From positions 682,001 through 746,000 of the forward strand of contig OY970271.1 in NCBI GenBank assembly GCA_963715745.1: DNA of 64,000 nt. Direction: 5' to 3'. Under the pieces are notes generated by a model. It did no database searches. It was not told where the DNA came from and saw only the letters and a list, made by a program, of their open reading frames with translations. The stretch is from CAWGJF01 sp963715745 (GTDB lineage Bacteria; Bacteroidota; Ignavibacteria; Ignavibacteriales; Ignavibacteriaceae). Position numbers and translations under genes: made by a program. Shown here piece after piece: positions 1 to 7,447 of the stretch. The stretch's first letter is position 1, and each line of letters starts with the position of its first letter.

Positions 1-120
1 TTAGCTGGTGTTGTAGGATTATTATTTGAATCACAGGCGCTTAAGAATAATATCGCTGCCGGAATTATTAATAATAAGAACTTTTTCATAGATTACTTCC
101 TTATTTTTTTGTCAGATTAA
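1..120 (+). CDS. possible 3' end of an unidentified gene
   Basis: An open frame runs from the window edge to TAA at 118-120 and encodes about 39 residues ending in DYFLIFLSD. It overlaps the end of the convergent lipoprotein gene by 20 bases. The start lies outside the window, so the family cannot be judged. It could be a chance frame. Confidence 0.3.
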   Translation, partial: LAGVVGLLFESQALKNNIAAGIINNKNFFIDYFLIFLSD

Positions 121-595
121 ATGAAAATTGTTTGCCGTCCAGATCCATTGTAAATGTCCCTGAAAAATTCTTCATATCCTCAGAGAATTTTCCTTTGTAT
201 TTTCCCTGGTATCTGCTGTGCAACTGATCGCTCATAGTAAACTTCATTGTAGTGGGACTGAAAGATCCTTTTACTTCCTGGTTAATTACCTCTCTGTAAT
301 TGATTGTAATATTTCCGGAAAAGCTGCTGTCGGTCTGTTCAGTTATTTTCAGAACAGTAGATCTCTTATCGAAAGTTCCGGAATAAGTTCCTTTTATATC
401 CGGAACAGTTATTTTAGTTTCTTCAGCCGGTTCTTCCTGCTTGGTAGTACCAGAGCTTGTGTCTGGTGTTTCATTCTGAATTAAATCCTTTGGTTCATCG
501 GCTTTGTCAGTTTTGCTGTTGCAGCCGTAATAACTAACGGTTGCAAGCAAGATAAATACCCAAAAGAACTGATTCAGTAATAAAAGTTTCCTCAT
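101..595 (-). CDS. secreted lipoprotein, unknown function
   Basis: A 164-residue protein with an N-terminal hydrophobic signal (about residues 3-22) followed by a lipobox-like YYGC, so it is probably lipid-anchored outside the cytoplasm. A linker rich in Glu, Thr, Ser and Pro (about residues 27-64) leads to a C-terminal domain with alternating beta-type segments (GTYSGTF, SFSGNITI, FSGTFTM). A strong Shine-Dalgarno sequence (AGGAGG) lies just upstream of the ATG and supports this start. The repeated S/G-x-F-S-G-x pattern suggests a small beta-barrel or lipocalin-like fold, which is inference. No family is recognised with certainty. Confidence 0.75.
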   Translation of the reverse strand: MRKLLLLNQFFWVFILLATVSYYGCNSKTDKADEPKDLIQNETPDTSSGTTKQEEPAEETKITVPDIKGTYSGTFDKRSTVLKITEQTDSSFSGNITINYREVINQEVKGSFSPTTMKFTMSDQLHSRYQGKYKGKFSEDMKNFSGTFTMDLDGKQFSFNLTKK

Positions 596-597
596 AT

Positions 598-938
598 GTT
601 TCCTCCTAGTTTAACTGTTAGATATTACGGCTTTAAATTTAGAATAATTATTTTACCTCGAAAGTGAAAAAATAAATGCTCTATTTGTCTATAAAACAAA
701 TAAAAGCACTTACTTTGCTTATAATTACAATCGAGATAATAACATAATATGGATGAATTTTGTATTGTTCAATAGTACAAAAGGATGAAAAAGGAACTAC
801 ATCTTTCGGTTGATTAGATAATCCTAAAATCTCTTTTCTCTGCTAAAAGGAGTAGAAATTTTTCCAACTTACTATATTTTACCGATGGAGCCTTTTTGTG
901 TTTGTAATCATTACCTAATTACTTTAAGCAGGGAAGGA
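598..938. other. intergenic stretch without a recognised gene
   Basis: About 340 bases of very AT-rich sequence between the lipoprotein promoter side and the end of the first RRM gene. I see no convincing reading frame and no strong hairpin. It probably holds the lipoprotein promoter. Confidence 0.5.
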
Positions 939-1205
939 TTAGTATTTCCTTCTACCGCGTGGTTTTTCGGGTCGTGCTTCGTTAACATTTAGTCGTTTGC
1001 CTTTAAGATCATGTGTATTCAATGACTCAACCGCTTTTTTTGATTCCATTTTTCCGGGCATTTCTATAAACCCGAAGCCCTTTGACTGGCGTGTGAACAT
1101 ATCGCGTATAATTTTAACACTATCAACTTTGCCGTGCTGTGCAAATAATGATTTCAATTCTTCTTCTTCAACACCAGGGGCAAGATTTCCAACAAAAATT
1201 TTCAT
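939..1205 (-). CDS. RRM-domain RNA-binding protein
   Basis: An 88-residue protein made almost entirely of one RNA-recognition motif. RNP2 is IFVGNL at residues 3-8 and RNP1 is KGFGFIEM near residues 42-49, with a basic tail (RPEKPRGRRKY). It should bind single-stranded RNA through the aromatic RNP residues. Such small bacterial RRM proteins are often cold- or stress-linked, but no stress response is visible here. It is the closest relative in the window of the gene at 1523-1795, and both share conserved upstream leader blocks. Confidence 0.9.
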   Translation of the reverse strand: MKIFVGNLAPGVEEEELKSLFAQHGKVDSVKIIRDMFTRQSKGFGFIEMPGKMESKKAVESLNTHDLKGKRLNVNEARPEKPRGRRKY

Positions 1206-1330
1206 TTCGTTTTCCTTTATGATTAGATAAAAAGTTATTCCCGGTTGCAGATAATGAATTAAACTTAACCGGAATTATTGTCGCTGTTAAAAAGTTGGAT
1301 TAGATTGTGAGTATTTTGCGGAAGTCCACT
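1206..1330 (-). promoter_or_regulatory. conserved leader of minus-strand RRM gene (copy 1)
   Basis: Read on the minus strand, this leader shares blocks with the region upstream of the other minus-strand RRM gene (1796-1915). There is a CTAATCC-AACTTTTTA-CAG block far upstream and a TTCATT-TCTGCA-CCGG block about 35-50 bases before the start codon. Conservation between two paralogues outside the coding region suggests a shared promoter or RNA leader. The rest of 1331-1522 shows no gene. Confidence 0.45.
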
Positions 1331-1522
1331 CTATCTTACATTATTTCTTCTTCAGGACACAACAAAGTTACCTTATTTAAGCCCAAAATACAATTCAGGT
1401 TCAATGGCTTATTCCCACTTTCAACATTCAATTGATTACTTAACAACAGCATCCTGAACTGTTACTTTTTGACTGATAACAGCCCGGAATGCCGCGGCTT
1501 AAAAAAATACAAGCAGTTATTA

Positions 1523-1795
1523 TTAATAACTTCTTCCAAAGTTTCCTCTTGGCTTTTGCGGTTTCGCTTCGTTAACAACGAGTTTCTTTCCTTTAAGCTC
1601 AAATGAGTTAAGCACGTAAAGCGCCTTATCAGCCTCAGCATTTATAAGCATTTCAATAAAACCAAAACCTTTTGAAATCTTGGTAAACATATCACGGATA
1701 ATCTTAACGCTGTTTACTTTTCCATGTTTGGAAAATAAATCGTTCAAATCTTCTTCCTGTACGTTTGGGGCTAAGTTGCCTACATAGATATTCAT
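1523..1795 (-). CDS. RRM-domain RNA-binding protein
   Basis: A 90-residue single RRM protein with RNP2 IYVGNL (residues 3-8) and RNP1 KGFGFIEM (near 42-49), ending in a short basic tail with GNFGRSY. It aligns over its whole length with the product of 939-1205, including the shared SVKIIRDMFT segment, so the two are recent paralogues. A GGAG Shine-Dalgarno (AAGGAGT) lies before the ATG. Role inferred from the fold: RNA binding or chaperoning. Confidence 0.9.
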   Translation of the reverse strand: MNIYVGNLAPNVQEEDLNDLFSKHGKVNSVKIIRDMFTKISKGFGFIEMLINAEADKALYVLNSFELKGKKLVVNEAKPQKPRGNFGRSY

Positions 1796-1915
1796 TTTGT
1801 ACTCCTTATAATTATAATTTTGGGCAGTCCGGCTGCAGACAATGAATGTACCTGCTCTCAGCAGGATATCTGTACCGGTTTGATTGACACTGTATAAAAA
1901 GTTAGGATTAGATGA
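1796..1915 (-). promoter_or_regulatory. conserved leader of minus-strand RRM gene (copy 2)
   Basis: This is the partner of the leader at 1206-1330, with the same two blocks (CTAATCC-TAACTTTTTATACAG and TTCATTGTCTGCAGCCGG) in the same order. It also contains a hairpin (CCTGCT GAG AGCAGG, minus strand). The remaining intergenic bases to 2259 show no gene. Confidence 0.45.
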
Positions 1916-2259
1916 TGAGGTTTTTTAAGTAGTTCTCTTATATCTTAATTTTCTTTTGCAGGACGTTAATAAGGTAGACTATTAAAACCGTAGTTACAAG
2001 TGGTAAATTTATATTTGCAAATAGATTGAGTTATTAACCATAATGGAAGAATTGTTCGCCTGGAAAACACTCAATTAAAAAACTACAGGGTGTTACTAAA
2101 TTGAATTCACCGTAAAAGATTAAGCGACCAGAATAATTTTTTATTTCTGCCTCATAGAAAGTTTATCTGACAGTAGGCAGGTTTACAGGGATTTTTTATT
2201 TTTAAATTGCAAACAGATATTTTTATCTGAACATCTCTGGTAACTATTTTAGGTGAAAA

Positions 2260-3210
2260 ATGAAAACCCTCTTTACATTTCTTATTACATTAGTAATAAG
2301 TATTACCGTTTTTGCACAATTTCCGGACAGTGAAACAGACGGAAAATATTATGAAGTGAACGGTGCAAAACTCTGGACTGTAAGTTTCGGTGAAGGCGAT
2401 CCTTTATTTTTTATTGCCGGCGGACCGGGAGGAACGCATTACGGTTTAAGAAGATTCGACTCACTCTCGACAACAAACACGCTGGTTTATTATGATGCCT
2501 TCGGAAGAGGAAAGTCTGATACTGCAAAAGTTGTTACAGAATATACACTTGAAAGAGACATTGAAGACCTTGAAGGTTTGCGCAAAGCGATGGGCTTTGA
2601 TAAAATTAATATCCTCGGTCATTCTTACGGCGGAGTTGTTGCACAGGGATATGCAATTAAATATCCTGAGAATGTTTCACACCTGATACTTGCAAATACT
2701 TTTCACAGCTATCTTATGTGGCAGGAAAACTGCGATAATTCCAATCATGAAATAAAAACAAATTATCCTGAAGTATGGAAAGAGCTGATGAAAGTTAGAG
2801 AGCAGGGGGCTGTCTCCAGCGATCCGGAACATCAGGAAATTTATGGGCGTGTGCCTTATGGTTTTTTGTATGCTTACAATCCTGATAATTTCAAGCCGGG
2901 CAGGAAAAAGGCTTACCCCCATCCTCTGAATACAAAATTATATTACCAGATGGTTGGCAGGGACGGCGACTTTGAGCTAACCAGTGATATAGGCACTTTT
3001 GATTACAGGAAACAGTTGAAAGATCTTAAAATGCCCGTGCTTGTTTACGGCGGGCGCTATGACCGGGTTGCTGTTCCCCGGATGATGGTTGAATATAAAA
3101 TATACTGTCCGCAGGCTGAGTTTTTTATGTTTGAGCACAGCGGTCACAACCCGCAGGTTGAAGAACCATCAATACTTTTTGCTTTGATAAGAGAGTTTTT
3201 GAGGAAATAA
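2260..3210 (+). CDS. secreted alpha/beta hydrolase, proline iminopeptidase-like
   Basis: A 316-residue protein with a cleavable signal peptide (residues 1-19, ending VFAQ). The alpha/beta-hydrolase core follows: oxyanion-loop GGPGG near residue 55, nucleophile elbow GHSYGG near residue 121, an acid candidate in GGRYDRVAVP and a His in EHSGHNPQVEEP near the C-terminus. The GGPGG plus elbow arrangement is typical of the prolyl aminopeptidase/tricorn-interacting factor branch, so a peptidase or esterase acting in the periplasm is likely. The substrate is not known. A fragment of a second copy of its C-terminus lies at 5941-6012. Confidence 0.8.
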   Translation: MKTLFTFLITLVISITVFAQFPDSETDGKYYEVNGAKLWTVSFGEGDPLFFIAGGPGGTHYGLRRFDSLSTTNTLVYYDAFGRGKSDTAKVVTEYTLERDIEDLEGLRKAMGFDKINILGHSYGGVVAQGYAIKYPENVSHLILANTFHSYLMWQENCDNSNHEIKTNYPEVWKELMKVREQGAVSSDPEHQEIYGRVPYGFLYAYNPDNFKPGRKKAYPHPLNTKLYYQMVGRDGDFELTSDIGTFDYRKQLKDLKMPVLVYGGRYDRVAVPRMMVEYKIYCPQAEFFMFEHSGHNPQVEEPSILFALIREFLRK

Positions 3211-3235
3211 AGTCAGACTCTTATTCGTAGTATAT

Positions 3236-3280
3236 CATTCCGAACGGAGTGAGGAATCTTCGCTCGTCATCCTGAAAAAT
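3236..3280. repeat. interspersed ATTCCGAA/GAGGAATCTTCG-type repeat
   Basis: A short sequence of the form TCATTCCGAAC...GAGGAATCTTCGCTC, related to segments at 6062-6102 and, reversed, 62937-62975 (TTCTTCGCTCCGCTCAGAATGACA). It lies in intergenic sequence. Such dispersed imperfect palindromes are common in this lineage; their function is unknown. Confidence 0.5.
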
Positions 3281-3318
3281 AAATACATCCGTTAACTCAA
3301 CTATGATGTGTGGTAATC

Positions 3319-3401
3319 AATTAGTTAATACAAAATATTATACATAGCTTTCTGCTCCGGTAATAAGCCGGTTTTTTTATTGATTTTACCTGAGGTTTAC
3401 T
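3319..3401 (+). promoter_or_regulatory. conserved leader of plus-strand RRM gene (copy 1)
   Basis: This leader is shared with 3733-3814 and 4149-4233. It begins AATTAGTTAAT, continues with a TATTATACATAG block and has a small hairpin (CCGG, 3357-3360, with CCGG, 3368-3371) followed by seven T, then a purine-rich GAGG before the GTG start. The hairpin plus U-run resembles a weak attenuator. The stem persists in the other copies despite sequence changes. Confidence 0.5.
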
Positions 3402-3653
3402 GTGAGTGTTAAGTTGTTTGTTGGCTCTCTTCCCCTGTCGTTTAACGAAAAAAATCTGAAAAATACTTTTAAAAATTATGGAACAGTCTTATCGGCTATG
3501 ATTGCAAAAGACAGCCATACCGGCCACTCACGCGGTTTTGGATATGTTGAAATGAAATCTCAATCAGCAGCAAGAAATGCAATTAATGCCTTAAATGGTT
3601 CGGAATTGAATGGCAGATATATCCTCGTTGATCAGGCACATTTAACCGAGTAA
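3402..3653 (+). CDS. RRM-domain RNA-binding protein
   Basis: An 83-residue single RRM protein starting at GTG, with RNP2 LFVGSL (residues 5-10) and RNP1 RGFGYVEM near residues 44-51. It ends right after the domain (VDQAHLTE) without a basic tail. It is the first of three tandem plus-strand paralogues (also 3815-4066 and 4234-4485), each with its own conserved leader and GTG start. It is predicted to bind RNA; its partners are unknown. Confidence 0.88.
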   Translation: MSVKLFVGSLPLSFNEKNLKNTFKNYGTVLSAMIAKDSHTGHSRGFGYVEMKSQSAARNAINALNGSELNGRYILVDQAHLTE

Positions 3654-3732
3654 ACCTATCCCGCTGCAAATTCTTATTATATCTTATTATAAAAATTGAT
3701 GTTTCATTTACCCGGTATGATGTTTATTTAAA

Positions 3733-3814
3733 TAATTAGTTAATGCAGAATATTATACATAGGTTGCTGTCCCGGCAATAAGCCTGATTTTTAATGATTT
3801 TATCTGAGGTCTTT
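3733..3814 (+). promoter_or_regulatory. conserved leader of plus-strand RRM gene (copy 2)
   Basis: This copy has the same order of elements as the leader at 3319-3401: AATTAGTTAAT, TATTATACATAGG, then CCGGC-AATAA-GCCTG with one mismatch, a T-rich run and TGAGG before GTG. Confidence 0.5.
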
Positions 3815-4066
3815 GTGAGTATTATGTTGTTTGTTGGATATCTTCCGCTGTCATTTAACGAAAAGAGTCTGAAAAATATTTTTAAGATTTATGGAACTGT
3901 TTTAAAGTCTATAATTGCAACAGATAGATACACAGGCAAATCCAGCGGGTTTGGATATGTCGAAATGGAAACTCAATCAGATGCAAGAAATGCAATAAAT
4001 GGATTAAATGGTTTGGAATTAAGTGGTAAAAACCTTCTTGTTAAACAGGCACATTTAAATAACTAG
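3815..4066 (+). CDS. RRM-domain RNA-binding protein
   Basis: A single RRM of 83 residues when begun at GTG 3815. An in-frame ATG lies 21 bases upstream, but the two sister genes start with GTG-AGT at the equivalent place after the same leader, so GTG 3815 is preferred. RNP2 is LFVGYL and RNP1 is SGFGYVEM. It is close to the product of 3402-3653 (both have LPLSFNEK near the start), a recent tandem duplicate. Confidence 0.85.
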   Translation: MSIMLFVGYLPLSFNEKSLKNIFKIYGTVLKSIIATDRYTGKSSGFGYVEMETQSDARNAINGLNGLELSGKNLLVKQAHLNN

Positions 4067-4148
4067 CTTTAACCTGCTTAATTATATTTAAAGATGTTTT
4101 TACAAAAATAAGTGCATTTAATAGCCCGGTTAGGGTGTTTCTGAAATT

Positions 4149-4233
4149 AATTAGTTAATTGCGGTTATTATCCATAGGTTTGGTCTTCTGGAAATAGTCC
4201 GGATGTATTATTTATTTTTTTTTAGAGGTTCTA
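4149..4233 (+). promoter_or_regulatory. conserved leader of plus-strand RRM gene (copy 3)
   Basis: The most diverged of the three plus-strand leaders: AATTAGTTAAT, a TATCCATAGGTT block, then the stem CTGGA-AATAG-TCCGG, T-rich sequence and AGAGG before GTG. The stem keeps pairing with a G-U pair although its sequence differs from copies 1 and 2. Confidence 0.45.
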
Positions 4234-4485
4234 GTGAGTACTAAATTATTTGTCGGTTCTCTTCCATGGTCGGTTAACGACGAAGAGTTAAAGGAAACAT
4301 TTGAAAAACATGGAACTGTAGTTTCTGCAAAAGTTATTACGGACCGCGACACACGTAGATCCAGAGGTTTTGGATTTGTTGAGATGGAGAACCAGGACGA
4401 TGCCCATAAAGCTATCAGGGCATTAAATGAGTCAGAATTAAATGGAAGAAATATTGTAGTTAATGAAGCTAAATCGCGCGACTAA
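4234..4485 (+). CDS. RRM-domain RNA-binding protein
   Basis: An 83-residue single RRM starting at GTG, with RNP2 LFVGSL and RNP1 RGFGFVEM, ending VVNEAKSRD. It is the last gene of the tandem triplet and more distant from the other two. It resembles the minus-strand pair in its C-terminal VNEAK. A clear terminator follows at 4511. Confidence 0.9.
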   Translation: MSTKLFVGSLPWSVNDEELKETFEKHGTVVSAKVITDRDTRRSRGFGFVEMENQDDAHKAIRALNESELNGRNIVVNEAKSRD

Positions 4486-4510
4486 ACCGCTATTCTGTTT
4501 TATGTTCTGT

Positions 4511-4540
4511 AAGGCGTCTTAATGACGCCTTTTTTATTTT
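4511..4540 (+). terminator. rho-independent terminator after RRM triplet
   Basis: The stem AAGGCGTC (4511-4518) pairs with GACGCCTT (4524-4531) around a TTAAT loop and is followed by TTTTTATTTT. Confidence 0.85.
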
Positions 4541-4637
4541 AAAGCTTTTGTACACTTTTTACTTTAATAAGAAAGTTTTTTGAGAGAGTGATTTTATTTT
4601 GTTGCATCCTGCTTATGCAAATCGTCCATTAAGTGGA

Positions 4638-4677
4638 TGATTATCATCCGCTAAATGGTTGATTATCATCCGGTAAA
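4638..4677 (+). promoter_or_regulatory. tandem 18-bp repeat upstream of ATPase gene
   Basis: Two copies of TGATTATCATCCGSTAAA (4638-4655 and 4660-4677, one mismatch) lie 22 bases apart, immediately before the ATPase start at 4695. The core GATGATTATCATC is nearly palindromic. Two helical-turn spacing and position suggest an operator; no binding protein is known. Confidence 0.4.
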
Positions 4678-4694
4678 CATTTAATTTTTGCACT

Positions 4695-5921
4695 ATGATT
4701 CAAAGAAAAATTAAACTGAAGTTGCTTGAAGCGCTAACAGATTCACCGGTCGTGCTGGTTCATGGTGCAAGACAAACAGGTAAAAGCACACTTGTAAAAT
4801 ATATTGCTGAAAATGATTATCCTGCAAGATACCTGACCTTTGATGATTCCAGCATTTTATCCGCCGCCCAGAATAACCCTTATGATTTTATTGCCGGCTA
4901 TGCGGAGAATCTTGTAATAGATGAAGTGCAGAGGGTGCCTGAAATATTTTTAGCAATCAAAAGTTTTGTAGATAAAAATCGTAAAGCCGGAAAATTTATT
5001 CTGACTGGTTCTGCAAATGTTCTGCTGCTTCCAAAAGTTTCTGAGTCGCTGGCCGGACGAATAGAAATCCTCAACCTGTTCCCATTGTCTCAGAGCGAAT
5101 TAAGCAGAGCGACCATTAATTTTATTGATATACTATTCGGAAATAATTTAAAACCAAACGACATTTCGCGGAAGAAAAACAATCTTGCAAATAAAATTGT
5201 AACAGGTGGATTCCCTGAAATGCTCACGAGAAAAGACCGCACAAGACAAAATGCATGGTTCAAATCTTACATTACCACAATTCTACAGCGGGATGTAAGA
5301 GATATTGCGAATATTGAAAAGTTAAGTGAGCTGCCAAAGTTGTTAAGTTTATTTGCAGCACGTGCAGGAACACTTCTTAACTTTGCAGAACTATCGCGTT
5401 CTGCTGCTATTCCGCAAACAACACTGAAACGATATGTCAGCTTGCTCGAAGCTATTTTTATGATACATATTTTACCCGCCTGGTCGGGCAATCTCTCTAA
5501 AAGATTAATTAAAACTCCGAAGCTTTATCTGAACGATACGGGGCTGCTGTCTCACCTTGTCGGCTTTGAACCGGATAAAGTCTTAGCTGATGCACTTTCA
5601 TGGGGAAAGCTGCTTGAAAATTTTGTGCTTATGGAGCTTTTAAAACAAGCTTCATGGAGTAAATTTAATTTATCTTTATATCACTATCGCTCCGCTTCCG
5701 GGCAGGAGGTTGATTTTATAATTGAGCGAAGCGACGGAAAGCTTGTAGCTGTTGAAGTGAAAGCAACCGCAAAGATTACGGCTTCCGACTTTAATCATAT
5801 AAAATCTTTTGCAGATGAGATTGGAAAAAAATTTTTAAGAGGCATTGTATTTTATACCGGCAGGGAAACAATACCGTTTGCAAAAAATTTATTTGTGCTG
5901 CCAATAGAAACGCTTTGCTGA
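4695..5921 (+). CDS. AAA-type ATPase with C-terminal DUF4143 domain
   Basis: A 408-residue protein. The Walker A is GARQTGKST near residues 25-33, the Walker B LVIDEVQRVP near residues 73-82 and a sensor-like LTGSAN near 107. The C-terminal DUF4143 part contains EVDFIIE...AVEVKA, a pattern like PD-(D/E)XK nuclease folds. Proteins of this AAA_14/DUF4143 family are widespread, often horizontally transferred and of uncertain role. The gene stands alone between a tandem-repeat promoter and a truncated hydrolase fragment, which fits insertion into this locus. Confidence 0.85.
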   Translation: MIQRKIKLKLLEALTDSPVVLVHGARQTGKSTLVKYIAENDYPARYLTFDDSSILSAAQNNPYDFIAGYAENLVIDEVQRVPEIFLAIKSFVDKNRKAGKFILTGSANVLLLPKVSESLAGRIEILNLFPLSQSELSRATINFIDILFGNNLKPNDISRKKNNLANKIVTGGFPEMLTRKDRTRQNAWFKSYITTILQRDVRDIANIEKLSELPKLLSLFAARAGTLLNFAELSRSAAIPQTTLKRYVSLLEAIFMIHILPAWSGNLSKRLIKTPKLYLNDTGLLSHLVGFEPDKVLADALSWGKLLENFVLMELLKQASWSKFNLSLYHYRSASGQEVDFIIERSDGKLVAVEVKATAKITASDFNHIKSFADEIGKKFLRGIVFYTGRETIPFAKNLFVLPIETLC

Positions 5922-5940
5922 ATTTGTTATGTATTAAAAA

Positions 5941-6012
5941 AGCGGGCACAACCCTCATGTAGAAGAACCTTCAAAACTTTTTGCTATAATAAGAGAGTTT
6001 TTGAGGAAGTGA
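5941..6012 (+). pseudogene. C-terminal fragment of a second alpha/beta hydrolase
   Basis: Twenty-three codons plus a stop encode SGHNPHVEEPSKLF...REFLRK, nearly the same as the C-terminus of the secreted hydrolase encoded at 2260-3210 (SGHNPQVEEPSILF...REFLRK). No start or body of the gene is present. It is the remnant of a tandem duplicate whose 5' part was lost or replaced, perhaps when the RRM/ATPase block arrived. Confidence 0.8.
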
Positions 6013-6061
6013 AATTAGTGCCTGCCAACCTGAACTTGTTTCAGGTTCTCGTTTCAGTTTA

Positions 6062-6166
6062 AATCAAAGTATTAGATTCCGAGACAAGTTCGGAATGACA
6101 GTATTCAGAAAAACTTTGATGCCGTGACGAGAGAGAAGATGCAATGTCACGGTACGACCGTGACAT
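6062..6166. repeat. dispersed palindromic repeats
   Basis: Contains GATTCCGAGACAAGTTCGGAATGACA (in two halves: GATTCCGAGAC and GTTCGGAATGACA), related to the repeats at 3236 and 62937. A perfect inverted repeat also occurs, ATGTCACGGT (6144-6153) with ACCGTGACAT (6157-6166). No coding sequence is seen here. Confidence 0.5.
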
Positions 6167-6338
6167 CCTGGAAAGCTTTTCACTTTCACTCAAACTCAAT
6201 TATGTAAATTCCTGTTGTTTCTTAATTCAACTTATTAAATAAAATTTATTTCTGAAGCTGGTTTTTATTATATGGGAAAGATGAACAGCTGGCAAAAGAA
6301 ACAACCGCATATTCTTTATAAAGATAGAACCAAATTAA

Positions 6339-6365
6339 AAAGCCGGTTTCAGTTAAACCGGCTTT
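6339..6365 (-). terminator. terminator of SnoaL-like lipoprotein gene
   Basis: The 11-bp stem AAAGCCGGTTT / AAACCGGCTTT around CAGTT lies 14 bases beyond the stop of the minus-strand gene and has a U-rich tail on that strand. Confidence 0.85.
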
Positions 6366-6378
6366 AGAATATTATAAA

Positions 6379-6900
6379 TTATTGCGGCATATCTTCGTCT
6401 TTCATTCTTTCATCCATCGGCATATTTACCTGCATCATCTGCATCGCTTCTGACATATCCATAAATCCCCAGTGCTCTGTCATTTTATCACCTTTGAATA
6501 CCACAACATCAACCATATTTACGGTTGAGTTTGTATTGGCAGGCATACCCATAAATGGTTCCGACGTAGTACCTGCACTTGTTATATAACCGAACAATGT
6601 ATCACCGGAAACAGCCATAGAATGAATAGTAGTTTTCATATCGGGGAAAATCCTGTGATAATACCTGAACATATCTTTAATTCCTTCAAGCCCGGTCTTG
6701 CTTGTAATAGAAGGATCCAGCTGGTGGTCAACTGCGTCCGTAGCAATATAATTGCCGAGCTCATCAATTTTTCCTTCGTCCAGGATGTTATTGATGGCAA
6801 CGTATGCGGCTTTATATTTTGCCTCATTCGGATTTTGCGGCTGGCAGGAAAGAAGAACAAATAACGGAACGAATAGCAGACTCAAATACTTTAAATGCAT
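6379..6900 (-). CDS. SnoaL-like (ester cyclase fold) lipoprotein
   Basis: A 173-residue protein with a signal peptide and lipobox LLSC at residues 16-19, so it is membrane-anchored outside the cytoplasm. The body is a SnoaL/NTF2-like domain: HQLDPS, the conserved GLEGIKDMF and the ...FPDMKTTIHSM...GDTLFGYITSAGT pattern, ending EHWGFMD. Family members are small-molecule isomerases or binding proteins; no catalytic assignment is possible here. The Met-rich tail (MQMMQVNMPMDERMKDEDMPQ, in parts) is unusual. A terminator follows. Confidence 0.8.
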   Translation of the reverse strand: MHLKYLSLLFVPLFVLLSCQPQNPNEAKYKAAYVAINNILDEGKIDELGNYIATDAVDHQLDPSITSKTGLEGIKDMFRYYHRIFPDMKTTIHSMAVSGDTLFGYITSAGTTSEPFMGMPANTNSTVNMVDVVVFKGDKMTEHWGFMDMSEAMQMMQVNMPMDERMKDEDMPQ

Positions 6901-7049
6901 AACAGACCTCCTGTTTATTAATAAATTATTTATACTGTAATTAGATTAGTCGCCCTGTGGATGCTGTAAGATAGACATAAATTGTCACATATCAACTGAT
7001 ATAATATGGAAGAATGTCATTTCCAACTTGCCTGCCCAGCATTTGCGGG

Positions 7050-7084
7050 GTCATTTCGATCCCGCCTTGGCGGGAGAGAAATCT
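7050..7084. repeat. 35-bp hairpin element, also inside a coding gene at 63167
   Basis: Reads GTCATTTCGATCCCGCC-TTGG-CGGGAGAGAAATCT with a CCCGCC/GGCGGG-type stem. The reverse complement occurs at 63167-63202 with only loop changes, where it is in frame within a protein gene. It is a dispersed small element. Confidence 0.7.
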
Positions 7085-7139
7085 TTTTTCAATTGTTTCT
7101 TTATTCTGGAAGCGCAACAGGCATTTTTGATGAGCGGTG

Positions 7140-7320
7140 TCATATCGAATGGACCGGGCTTCCGGAGAATGTTTTTGCAGGATTAGTTACTTCTGTTCAA
7201 AGTGCTGATACATATCCATCGCAGGGTCAGATTGATCTGTTTAATGAATAAAGGAAAAAGTTTGAAGAGGTTCTTCAAAAGTGGGAAATCATTAAAGCAA
7301 AACTCGAGCTGAATTATTAA
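7140..7320 (+). pseudogene. decayed C-terminal tail of a large secreted protein
   Basis: The frame reads ...EWTGLPENVFAGLVTSVQSAD...QIDLFNE, then a stop at 7249-7251, then continues in the same frame RKKFEEVLQKWEIIKAKLEL to TAA at 7320. The helical end with SADTYPSQGQ resembles the C-terminal tails of BNR/VPS10 (sortilin-like) repeat proteins. The upstream part of the gene is absent. An internal stop and a missing body mark it as a remnant; the family is inferred from memory of such tails. Confidence 0.5.
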
Positions 7321-7447
7321 ACGTTGATGTGTTGGTTATTATAAAAAATCAGAAAAACCGGCAAAAGAATCTATATTGAATTGCCAGGGGAAATAGTGGT
7401 ATTAAATAATTTTTATTTAATAAATTTTTTTCTCATAAATTTGAAGT

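Noticed and set aside
3794..3814. ATG start of the second plus-strand RRM
   Set aside because: The two sister genes begin at GTG-AGT after the same leader; the upstream ATG lies inside that conserved leader.
7006..7251. An 81-residue gene reading through the 35-bp repeat
   Set aside because: The C-terminal half continues in the same frame past a stop as a decayed tail of a larger protein, and the N-terminal half is formed partly by the dispersed repeat.
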